DNA from: Blastocystis sp. Blastoise
Lineage: Eukaryota; Sar; Bigyra; Opalinata; Blastocystidae
Reading direction: 5' to 3'
Length of the DNA stretch: 64,000 bases
NCBI GenBank assembly: GCA_039096225.1
Contig: JBBPEB010000015.1
Coordinates: 2,282,001 to 2,346,000 of the forward strand
Shown one piece after another: positions 52,381-63,779 of the stretch; position 1 is the stretch's first letter, and each line of letters begins with the position of its first letter. Both the position numbers and the translations under genes were made by a program. The notes under the pieces are model-generated. The model searched no databases. It saw only the letters and a program-made list of their open reading frames with translations, and was not told the DNA's origin.

Positions 52381-53914
52381 CTATAAGTGTTTTTCTATCC
52401 ATTTTTCTATGTTGTTTAACAGATCATCTGCTACTTCATCAAAGAGCATTTCATGATACATATTAGGATATAATTTCATTGTTTTATCACTACTACCTGC
52501 TTTCTCATAAAATTCTCTAAGATATAAATAGATATAATACATAAAAATATATTTGATATAAAGATTTTTTTATAATAATAATAATTATATATATATGTAT
52601 ACTTAACTCCTTGAGGATTACATATATGGTCTTCTTCTCCAATAGTAATAAAGAATGGATAAGTATATGAATCGAGATGAGATTGAATCTCTTCAGTCAT
52701 CAGCATCAATTGATATCCTGTAGAACAACGAACACCTCCTAGATATAGTGTTATGATATATTCATGTTGTTTAAATAATAATAATTATTATTATATCATT
52801 ATTTTTGTTTTATGTTTATTATAATTATTATTATCATTATAATATTTATATAATTATGACTATAATAACAATTTTTATAATTATAATATGTATTTATTTA
52901 AAATAATAATCATTATAATCATAAATAAACCAAAAATAATTGGCTATCTAATAATCATTCCAATCAATATATAGTATACATCTATATAATATTTCAAATA
53001 TATACCATGATAAATAAGTGGATCAAGAGAATATGCTTCAGTATTTGTTTTATTATGTGAAAGAGCTTGTATGTCGAGATCTACTAACGGGATACGAGGA
53101 CATATTTTCACTAAGAAGGAAGCTAATGGTTTTAACGATAAATCTTTTTCAAATAACATAGCACCTATTAATAATTTATATATAAGTTATTCTTATAAAT
53201 AATTATGAAAATAAGACGAGAAATATTTATCAATAATTTCATAATCATTATAATAGTAATATAGAGTAATATATTTAAAAAAATAAATAATCTATTATGT
53301 ATAGAAAGGAATAAAAAAAATATATATATATATATACATGGAGATAAAATAATAACTCCTTGAATAATATCTTTAACACGTTCAGATATTAATATACATA
53401 AACCACCTCCTAAAGAATGGCCCTATACATACATATGAAATAAATGATCATAAATAGATTAATATCTATAGAAATCTATAGAAATATTTAAAAAAACTAA
53501 CAACATCAATAGAATATGAAGAAATACCATTGTAAATACAGGAATATTTGGATATTCTTGAACTTTTTGTTTAATAAATAACACTTGATCATTAACAAGT
53601 GCATTATAATCACGAACATAACATCGAATACCATCACTTAATCCATGACCTCTATGCTCCATACCAAAAACAAGGTATCCATGAGCAGAAAGTTGTTGAA
53701 AATGTTTTTCATATCTTCCTATATACTCACCAACTCCATGAAAGAAAAATATAATTGCTTTGGGAGTGTTAATCGGAGACCAGGTACGATAATAATTCCA
53801 CATTCCATCTGTATTTACAATAAAATTGTTGGATTTAATAGAGTCTAAAGGCTCAACTCTCTTTTCTATATAGAATGGTTTTGTATAAAAGTTAGTTTTA
53901 ATAAATACTTTCAT
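52381..53914 (-). CDS. Monoacylglycerol lipase-like alpha/beta hydrolase
   Basis: Serine hydrolase of the MGL (Hydrolase_4) family, probably acting on acylglycerols. The first true ATG is at 53914 (MKVFIKTNFYTKPFYIEKRV). Motifs in order: oxyanion-hole segment IIFFFHGVGEYIGRYEKHF; FGMEHRGHGLSDGIRCYVRD; nucleophile elbow GHSLGGG at about 53400-53420; acid region YPFFITIGEEDHICNPQG; and catalytic His in LYPNMYHEMLFDE. All three catalytic residues are present. Stop TAG at 52381-52383 after WIEKHL. About five introns, TA-ended. No signal peptide or membrane helix, so cytosolic or peripheral. Length about 300 residues, normal for the family. Confidence 0.92.
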
Positions 53915-54824
53915 AATCACTCTTTTTAAAATACCAGAATAACGAAGGCATAACTAATTAAAGTATAATGATGAATTTATATATATGTATACTTGACTAG
54001 TAATATCAATACAAAACTCTTTAATAAACAAAATAATATTTAAATTGGATCAACTAAATACAATTACGTCGTAAGATTGTCCTATTTGCGTTTTTCGACA
54101 AAATACAATTACGAATTCTAAAAGAACTCTTTATAAAATCAAAAAATGAAACAACATAATCGTGATTGTTTTCGGTTTTATACGAAAAATGTTGAGATAA
54201 TCATGAAAAGTATACTTTTGTCTTTTAGAATTCTTTTTCTCTCTTCAAACTGTCTATAAGAAATGATTTTTTTTTCTGTATTTATTGTTATCATAAACTG
54301 CGTATCATTGGTTTTGTATATCACATAATAAACTATACATCATGAAGAATAGATCATTATGAATTAAATTAAATTTATAAGAATATAATAAATGATGTGA
54401 ATTAGCTAGTTTTTTCTTTGTTGAATAAAACTGATGATTTAATAAAACTTGTTTTATTGAATGAAAATATGTTTTTTATTATATATTTAAAAATGCACAC
54501 GAAAAAAAAGAAACCTACGTTTATTCGTGTTGATATGTTATTTATTGAGATATCTTGAATATATATATATATAAATATACTATGGTAATTTATAAATGCA
54601 CACGAAAAAAAGCAGCCAAGCAATAAATGAAGGAAAAATTTAACAATTTAAAAAATATATTTAAAAAACAAGAAATAATGATTTGAGAAATAAATCCTAC
54701 TAGAATTATAAAGCCCCTAAAAAAGAAAAGAATAAATATTATATATGAAAAACAAAAAAAAATAAAACAATAATAAATAATATAAAATAAAAATAATGGT
54801 GTCCATTAAGTCTGTTTGTTATTT
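53915..54824. other. Intergenic region, with an 18-base direct repeat
   Basis: It lies between the hydrolase start and the FolD stop, both genes on the - strand. No gene was supported. AAATGCACACGAAAAAAA occurs at 54491-54508 and 54594-54611. Confidence 0.55.
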
Positions 54825-56664
54825 TCACGGTTTAAATCCAGATTGGAAAATATTAAGATTATCAATATGTATGAAATGTCCATTACTGACTTTATTCCAA
54901 AGATCTAAATGATTACTATAAATATAAGCTGCTTTGATTGTGTTATACATAAGCATATTAATAGTAATAGGTCCAATTCCACCAGGAACAGGAGTAATGG
55001 CATCACATGAATGAATCACATTTGAATAATTGATATCACCAACACATTTGTATACTATTTATTATAGATAGAAATATAGATACATGGACATAAGGTATTG
55101 TATATTTATTGAATAAAGAAGAAATTATTTAAAATATAGGATATAGAAAAATATAAATATATAGATACGTGAGATATAATAATAATAATAATTAAAGCAT
55201 AGAAAAAACAGTTTTTTATATTATATATATTTTATATGTAATATTATGTAATATAATATTATATATGTAATATTATATATATAATATAATATATAATAAT
55301 ATATATACCTCCATCTTTTAGAATATAATTGACTCCGATATCAATAAGAACTTGATTTCGATAGGGATTAAGGAATGATTTATCGATATATAGAGGTTGA
55401 CCCATTGCTGATAAGATTATATCAGCCTATATATTATATATAATGAATAATAGAATTCTGAAATAGATTCTAGTTTAATTTATAGATAATTGATAGTATA
55501 CAAGAATTAAAATATATATATATATACATTTTTAGTGAATTCTTTGACATTATTTGAAAAAGGATGGATATTATAAATAGTATTATTATAGTGTAGTAGA
55601 AGAAGATATAAAGGTAAACCGATCAAATTACTACGACCAAATATACATATATTCTTATTTGTATAACTTACATTATACTTGTAAAACATTCTATTAAAGA
55701 AATTAGTAGATATATATAATTTTATAGAATAATAAAAATTATTATTATTATATAAAAGATATATCCATCATATAAAGTGCACTAATAGCAGCACAAGGAA
55801 CATTAACTAACTATATAAATAAAAATAAAATCTTTAATAATAAATAAATAAAAACATTTATAAAAACAATAGATAGAATAATAATGATATATATATATAT
55901 ATATATATACTTGGTCATATAATGAATATCGATTTCTGTGTTTCATTTCTATATCAAGATCTTCTCCCATCGTTGCAAGTCGACCAATATTCACGGGATT
56001 CAATCCATCGACATCTTTAATAGGATGGATAGACGATAATAATAAACTTTCATTTATATGATCTATATATATTATATTATATTTATATAATATTTTAATT
56101 CCATTTTCTTTTATATAAGAAATCATATATTATAATGATTTTAATAGTAAAATTAATTGAAAAAAAATATTAAAAATTGAATAAAATAACATTAAGAATT
56201 ATATAAAAATAACATTAAAAACTGAATAAATAATATCATTAAAAATGAATTAAAAATATACTGGGTAAAGGTAATTGAACAATAATTCCTTGTACACTAC
56301 GATCTGAATTTAATTCATGAATTTTTGTCAACAATTCCTCAGTTTTAGAATGATCATCATATTGATATTCAGAAAAGCGCATACCTAATCTCATTGCAGC
56401 TTGTCTTTTCAAGTTAATATACTATTCAAACAAGTAAAAATGATTTAAGAATAATTCAGAACATACCTTTGATGTTGCAAGGTCAGAACCAGTACGAATC
56501 ACAGCTAAGTGAGGGATCACATGGCCAACATCTTTTAAAGCTGTTGCTTTTATGATTATCTATAGTTATTATAGACTTAGGAGAACCAAATAGAATAAGT
56601 TTTACTTCTCTTGTCAGTTGATTTGATAATTCAATTCCAGATAGAACCTTAGCAACACTCATTT
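54825..56664 (-). CDS. folD: Methylenetetrahydrofolate dehydrogenase/cyclohydrolase (FolD/MTHFD)
   Basis: Interconverts methylene-, methenyl- and formyl-THF with NAD(P). ATG at 56664 ([19 protein letters not shown]). A conventional intron leads to [19 protein letters not shown], then [19 protein letters not shown], with the catalytic Tyr-x3-Lys. Further motifs are [30 protein letters not shown] (conserved Asp), [20 protein letters not shown] (dinucleotide-binding), [20 protein letters not shown] and [20 protein letters not shown]. Stop TGA at 54825-54827. The usual PCTP loop reads [12 protein letters not shown] here, a departure. A stand-alone bifunctional domain of about 340 residues with no formyl-THF synthetase part. 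About seven introns. Location uncertain; no clear targeting peptide. Confidence 0.93.
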
Positions 56665-57916
56665 TGATATTTAACTTTGGAAATAAGAATCTCAGATATA
56701 AAAATCAATAATTATATTTTTCAAATAATATGTTTTTAAGATGAAGGAAGACAGAGAAAAAAATGATCACCATTTCTAATGAATTTTCATTTGCATTATT
56801 TTATTCATCACTTTCTTCTATTCTCTAATATTTATTATATCATAAACTTATCAGGAATTGTGAAGTGCATATGTGTATAATATGAAAGATAATTTCTTTT
56901 AAAGTAGTTTGCATCAACATTTCCTTTTATCTTGAGATTCTACGTTGTTTCTTAGTTTTCATTTCTGATCATGTATTGGCATAGTTCCTCATAAACAGTA
57001 TGACAAAATTCGTAAAGTTAACGCTTTTTTCGAAAATGTGTTTTAAAATGAATTTTTTTATACCTGAATTCTATTAAATTGATTACATGATATTTATAAT
57101 CTATTGTTATCGACAAATATAGTAACAACTCATAAGAAATGACAGAATCACATCTATATATACTTTTATTCTCTTTTTTCGTCTTCTAGAATAACTCATA
57201 AAGCAATTCAGTTTATTTTAGGTGTTTTCACTATATTTTTTGTCACATTCTGATATAAAACAAAAGTATTGAGTAAAAAATACTTTTTCTTTGTCATATG
57301 CGTACTACTATATAACCAATTCACAAACTCGAAGAGCTCATGTTATATGATTAATCAAATAAGGCATACGAAACTATGATATAAAAATTGTTGTGCTCAT
57401 TACTATTATTTCCTTAGTAGAGCGATAAGTAGGATAATTTATGATTATATGATATTAAAAAAAAGAGAATAATTCAAATTAAGTGCAGAACGATACTCAT
57501 TTACATCGAAAAACTGGTATATTTTCAAAAAGATATGTTCAGCAATAATAGAAGCCAGTAGAATTAACTAAACATATCAAAAATCAGTAATATAAAAGAA
57601 CGTAAATAGCGGATTTACGATTTATGTCTATTAAAACTTGTGGATGAAATGAACCAAAAAAAATACTAGCATATATTTCTTTTGATAAAATAATCGCGAA
57701 TATAATTAAAAACTAGGTTCTTTAGAAAAAGAAAACCAGGAAGTAAAAACATTCAGCACCATTAGTTCGGTTTTTTAAAAGAAAGTATGTAAGAAGAAAG
57801 AAGACTTTTTTCTTTTTTGTAAGGAAGGAATCTAATACGTTATTGTAAATGTATTAATATATTTTATGCATAGGATTAGTTGATAATTGTTATAGATTCA
57901 TTATATCAATAAAGTG
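56665..57916. promoter_or_regulatory. Divergent intergenic region between FolD and cyclin
   Basis: It holds both promoters. Only short ATG frames of about 25 codons are seen, without splice partners. No repeats. Confidence 0.5.
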
Positions 57917-59985
57917 ATGATACGATATGATCTAAATTACCTTTTTACAAAAGAAGAACTGTCTAGCAGTCCGTCCCGGATAGATGGAGTGAGTGAGAAC
58001 AATGAAACAATGTATATTTTCATTGTATAAGACATTTTAATATAATTTCGTTTAGTGTTCTTTGGGATGGTTGTATATTTATTGAAAAGTTGAATGCAGC
58101 TTTGAATGTTGAAGTTCAAAAAAATAACAGAAAAAGCTCTCTGTAAATTTTTATACTTTATTCTGTGTTGCATTCTCTTTTCTTTATTTATTCTTTCTTT
58201 TTTGTTGTTTATATTATTTTCTTGTATTTCTTTCTATGTGAATCTATGTTCATATTGAATATAATTATTGAATCTAAACTGTTTCATACATTATTTTTAA
58301 ACAAAATGTATTCATATGTATTCCATACATAAAAAGTAGTAACATATATTTAAAAAAAATCGAAAAGAAATTATATTTATTTTATTTTTTCTCTATTTAT
58401 TATTATTATTTTATTGTATATTATTTATTTTGATTATTGTTTAAATATTTTTTTCTTTATTTCAAGTCCTGTTGATATTGTTTCGAAAGCACAACTTATG
58501 TTTTTACAATTCTTTGCCTCAAGGAGTCTACTACAATTTAATTCTATTGTATATATAGTATTCATAATATTATGATTATTATTATTATCTATTGTATTCT
58601 ATATAATGTTATTCTAGTATAGTCTATTATTTTATTATAGTATAGTATATAAATTTAAATCTAAATACTCTTATTCTAGTCTATTGCAGCTTCTTGTTAT
58701 TATTTATGTGCTAAATTAACAGATCAATATATGGATATTAAAATCAGTACCACTCTCTATATTAATATTATTCAACGATTAATCACGGGGAAAAATGACT
58801 TATTTATTGATGAAAAAACTGAAGTACATTTTTGCTTTATTTATTATATTTTTTATTTATTATGTTGATATTATTATTAATAAATAGTTATATAAGACAA
58901 TCCGAGAGAGTGTTTTTAACAATGAATATACAATATTAGACAGTATTCATTATCATTTATGGTTTCATACACCAGATGAGTTTATTAAAGATATACATAA
59001 TCAAGTCTTTAGTATATATATATATAGATCTATGTTTATTATTATTTATATTCTATTTGTTCTTATATATATATATATATAGATTTAGATTATGAAAATC
59101 ATAGATGTTTTCAAGACATGTTTGTGAAATTTAATTATATATGGTATTCTATACATATATATATATATTATATTTTATTAGTTTATCTTTATATACAGTT
59201 TATTATATAATTTTCTCTATTATATATATATATATATATATATAGTTTACACAGTCGTATATGTTTATTATATTCTCCTCAAACCTTAGCATATGCTGCT
59301 ATATATTTATATACTCATTCTGAACCTATTAATCTTCCTAAAGACAAAGATTGGGCAGAATTATTACATGTTAATAAAGATACTCTAAAAGGTATAAAAA
59401 TAATATATATAACATATATATAACATATATAGAACATATATATAACATATATAACATATATATAACATATATAGAACATATATACATAATATATATATAT
59501 ATATAACATATATAACATATCTACATTATTATATAAATAGAAATAGTAAATGAATTCTTAAAGATTAAAGAGTATATCAAACGATCTGCTTCTTATCTTC
59601 TTTCTTCTTCTTCTACCACTTATATTACTATACATAAATCTCTTTCTCTTCCTTCTTCTATTCCTTCTCCTTCAAATGCTTTCTCTTCTCTAACTCATCC
59701 GTATGTTACAACTATTAATATGGTAGATACTACCAATACGATTTCTCCATATTTATCTTCTCCTCCTTCTTCTTCTTCTATTCATCCAAATAATCAACCC
59801 CCTGCTCCATATAGAAACCCTGATATTACAAAAATACAAATAACAAATACTATAACTCCTATAAATCGGTCTAATTCTTCACCAACACGGTCTACAACGT
59901 CTCTTTCTTCTCATAAACATACACCAACATCTCTTCCTCGTCCTCCTACAAGGAAATTACTAGTGCCAGTAACCTTATCAAACTC

Positions 59986-60037
<52 letters not shown>

Positions 60038-60355
60038 CCTCTTACTACTATATATACTCCTCCTAAACCTTTACGTTCATCTTCTATGCCTATTCTATAT
60101 AAATCATCACAATCTATATCTACAGCTTCTTCTTCTTCTACTTCTTCTCTTCTTCATACTCCCTCTACTTCTCTATCTACTAATTCTATTTCTTCTCTTC
60201 ATAATTTACCATCTACTCCTCGACCTCTTCATCTTCCTCTACGGTCACTCTCCAATACAAGGGCACTTAATACTATATCTATTAATAATACTAATAAACC
60301 TAGTCCATTAACTAATAGAAAACCATTAAGTGCTGTAAGACCATCCGTTAATTGA
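57917..60355 (+). CDS. Transcription-type cyclin (cyclin K/L/T-like)
   Basis: Probable partner of a transcriptional CDK (CDK9/12/11 class), nuclear. ATG at 57917: MIRYDLNYLFTKEELSSSPS with RIDGVSENNE matches the FT-E-L--SPS--DG start of these cyclins. Exon 2 gives CIFIEKLNAALN. After a 324-base intron (58143-58466) comes PVDIVSKAQLMFLQFFASRS. The first cyclin box continues SIAASCYYLCAKLTDQYMD and TILDSIHYHLWFHTPDEFI. The second box has LLYSPQTLAYAAIYLYTHSE with INLPKDKDWAELL, as in cyclin K/T. The C-terminal tail is Ser/Thr/Pro-rich with a poly-Asn run (59987-60034). Stop TGA at 60353-60355. Exon 1 is the antisense of a - strand open frame at 57937-58173, which I reject. Confidence 0.82.
59401..59520. 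repeat. AACATATATAT-type repeat in a cyclin intron
   Basis: About ten units of AACATATATAT or AACATATATAG. Confidence 0.8.
59987..60034 (+). repeat. AAT-codon run coding poly-Asn (cyclin tail)
   Basis: In-frame AAT tract in the disordered C-terminal tail. Confidence 0.9.
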
Positions 60356-60364
60356 ATGAACTAC

Positions 60365-60408
<44 letters not shown>

Positions 60409-61308
60409 ATAGATGAATCGTAATACAAATATAAATTTATTTATTAAACATTTATAATCAACTCATAGAATACAAGGATAAATCCATTTATTTCCTTATA
60501 TATATATATAATTATAATTATCTTTATTTCTTTTCTTTTTTCTTTTTTTTTTTTAATATTTTTTCTTCTTTTTCTTTTGTTTTTTTTTTCTTTCTTTTTT
60601 CTTTTCTATTTTTCTTTTTCTTTTTCTTTTTATTATAAAATATAATTCCTGAATTATATCAAACTCTTATTTTTTTTCATATATACACTTTTTTTTATTT
60701 TTATAATTTTCACATATTCGTTTAGAACTTATAGTGAAAGCTTTTCCCATTTATTCAAATGATTATTTCTATCTAAATTTATACTTTAGTATATTGCTGT
60801 TTTATTTATAACTATTCTCAAATTAATATATTCTTATATAAGAATTTATTGTTCATACTGATTCTTATATGAATATATTTACACTTTTTCTATATTGTTT
60901 TGTTATATTATAGTATTATACATATAATTTATGTGTGTCTTTTATTATTATTATAATTATATTAATAATATTGCTTTAATGGAATAAACAAAAAAAGATT
61001 TGCATCCACAAATAACTTTTTTTCTGTTTATGTTTTAAATCTATAAATAATAAGAAATGTTTTTCGTAAAAACATTTCGAAAAATGTATAAGAATGATTA
61101 TTTTATATAGTTTAATATATAATACTAACATTTCAACATTATTCGTATGAAAATTTGGAAATAAAAAAAATATAATTAGTATATATACAATGACAAAACA
61201 CTTGATTAATAAATGAAACAAATTGAACTATCAATTCGTAAAATAATAAAATAAAATTTAATTGAATGAGCAAATAAGAAAGAACAATAAATAGAATGCA
61301 TAAGTCTT
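60356..61308. other. Convergent intergenic region with T-rich tracts and one hairpin
   Basis: Long T/C runs at 60530-60630 (TTTCTTTTTC-like), then AT-rich DNA. A hairpin lies at 61054-61078. No gene seen. Confidence 0.55.
61054..61078. repeat. 11-bp hairpin GAAATGTTTTT-CGT-AAAAACATTTC
   Basis: Exact inverted repeat with a three-base loop, about 230 bases past the stop of the - strand membrane-protein gene. It could be a 3'-end element; this is inference. Confidence 0.7.
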
Positions 61309-61366
61309 TTAAATAAAAGATTGATTATGGTAAATATTATATTGTTGAGGTATAGGATTAGATTGT

Positions 61367-61449
<83 letters not shown>

Positions 61450-62575
61450 TGTAGAAGAAGGTTGAATAGGGATTGCAGAAGGTTGAGTAGGGAAATAAGA
61501 TGTGTTCTGATAAGTAAATAATGGAGTAGTAGTATTAGAAGAAGAAGTACTATTGGCATAGGTAGCAGAAGGGATATTAGCATTAGCATTAGCAAAAGTA
61601 GCTGAGGGTATATTACTATTGTCATTAATATTTTGATTATAATTATAATATCCATTAGGTAACATATTATTAGTATTAGAAGCATAAGTAGCAGAAGGAA
61701 TAGAAGATGCATTCACATAAGGTGAAATAGCAGGAACAGGGTATTTACGTATATTCGAAGAAGCAGAATCATCAGGTGCCGATAACTCAGTGATAGTCTT
61801 TCGATTTCCTATATATATACATATATATAATGAATTGTGTAAATATACTGTAAATAATAAATAAAAAAATATATAATAATAAATAAAAAAAAATATATAT
61901 ATATATACGTTTCTTATTACAGGGACAATTGGAGCATTTACATTTACATACACAGCAGAAAACAATCAACTAGTTATATATATATAATAGTAGTACAATA
62001 ATAACTAAACATAAATATAATATAATAATATTTGTTAAAAAAAATAAAATAAATAATATAATTTAAATATTATAAAACATATATGTATATATATACAGCA
62101 ATCCATCCACCAAAGACGAGTATTCCCGCGGAAATGAGTCCATAACCTAGAGCCATTTGTTCGATTTCATTCATACCAAAGCAATTCGCCTTAGAGGAAT
62201 GAGAAGATGCGCAACCGTTAGTATAATAATCAGCTACTATCATAGGATCATACGCTGAACGTATCTATATAGATATATTATTATTAATTATTCATTATAT
62301 TATATATAATTATATATATATTGATAGCAAGTGTATAATAACAATATAATACATAAAAAAACAATTTAAAATTATATATATATAAAGTTAATATGTATAT
62401 ATGATTGGATTATAAAGAATGTATATTAGATATAAATAGAATAATAAAACAATAATATAAAGAGCCTATACTTCAAAGGTAATAGTACTCTTTTGAGTAG
62501 ACCCGTAATAACCTTCTTTGAATCCATTCGAGGAATAACAGCCATATTCAGCAGAATTAGTAATAAAGGGCTGGG

Positions 62576-62614
<39 letters not shown>

Positions 62615-63517
62615 GAATAGCTTAATATATAGAATTATATTCATAACATATATATAATATTATAAATATTATTCAATATAAATATATATATAATTATATT
62701 TACAACATATATATAATATTATAAATATTATTCACTATATATATATATACCCAGGATAATCTTCAACATATTCATTACCTGATTTTTTCAGTCGAATACA
62801 GATGTTATTCAGATAAGTAATAACTTCACAAGCAGTACCGGTCCAAATACCGCCTTTACTACTACACTTACTTTGACAATCATCACTATATAGATATATA
62901 GAACAAGTTGAAAAAGAATATTTATAATATTATAAAGTATAACATAATAAATAGAATACTACTTATAAATGAATTTTCAATATAAATATTGACTAATAAT
63001 AAAACAATATCAAACAAATATATATATAACTATATAATTACTAGTCTTTGCAATTTAGTGTTGATTTTGATATTAATTTCCTTTGACTTGCAGCAAAACT
63101 ACGAGTATATACTATTTTTCCATCAATTATTATAGAATATGAAGATGCTAAAGCAATGGATGCTTTGAAATATCCAGGTTTTTCATAGCTACATCCCTCA
63201 GAAGGATCACCACTTTTCTCACAAGTATCTCTAACTGGGTAATATTCACCATCTTCTGTTATAAGAGAAAACGAGACTGTTGTACTGAAGTATGGATTTA
63301 TTTTTATAAAATCATCTCTTGAAGTTTCCCAAGGGATAACATACTCATTATATTTAAGAATATTATCTGTTCTATAGTTTTCTGTTGCTGAAAATACTGT
63401 ACCAATGATGATAAGAACCAGAGGAATAAAAAGAAGAGCGCAAAAAAGTCCTGGTACATTAAGTCTTGTTTTAGTCGTTCCTCTTCCACTCATAGGAAGA
63501 TCAAATGAAAATCTCAT
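61309..63517 (-). CDS. Two-pass membrane protein with Cys-containing extracellular domain and Asn-rich tail
   Basis: Function not recognised. ATG at 63517. After a short cytosolic start (MRFSFDLPMSGRGTTKTRLN) comes TM1 (VPGLFCALLFIPLVLIIIGT). A luminal or extracellular domain follows with paired cysteines (RDTCEKSGDPSEGCSYEKPG, NCKDSDDCQSKCSSKGGIW, YTNGCASSHSSKANCFGM). TM2 is MALGYGLISAGILVFGGWIA. The cytosolic tail has repeats of the type NIPSATYAN and a long Asn run (61369-61449). It ends IYHNQSFI, stop TAA at 61309-61311. About six introns. The layout N-in, two TM, C-in suggests a plasma-membrane or endomembrane protein. No channel or enzyme motif is visible. Confidence 0.7.
61369..61449 (-). 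repeat. AAT-codon run coding poly-Asn (membrane protein tail)
   Basis: ATT run on +, AAT in frame on -, broken once by a Ser codon. Confidence 0.9.
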
Positions 63518-63779
63518 ATTGAATTAACTATAAAAAGTATTTAATAACTATTAAATGAAATTTAAAGTAATGACAACGATATATACAGTAAAATGGAAGT
63601 GACGCTGTTTTCCATCATTCGGGAAAGTGAAGAAGAATCAGATTTTTTCAGAATGAATAAAAGCAAATATTTATGGGAATTTTGAGAAAGAAACAAGAAA
63701 ATAAATAATTGTAAAACCACAAAATATTTTTCAGAAAAAGAAAAATAGTTCTTTTTATATTTATTTTAGTAAAAAAAGT
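63518..63779. promoter_or_regulatory. Divergent intergenic region at the window's right end
   Basis: 262 bases between two start codons facing away from each other. No distinct motif beyond A-tracts. Confidence 0.5.

Noticed and set aside
54402-54623. 73-codon - strand frame with an internal GCFFSCAF/GFFFFVCIF duplication
   Set aside because: It follows the 18-base direct repeat and intergenic A-tracts; no start context or homology.
57937-58173. 78-codon open frame on the - strand
   Set aside because: It is antisense to the cyclin's first exons, which match the conserved cyclin N-terminus on the + strand.
61206-61712. Ile/Leu-rich - strand open frame
   Set aside because: Frame-shifted shadow of the Asn-rich tail of the two-pass membrane protein.
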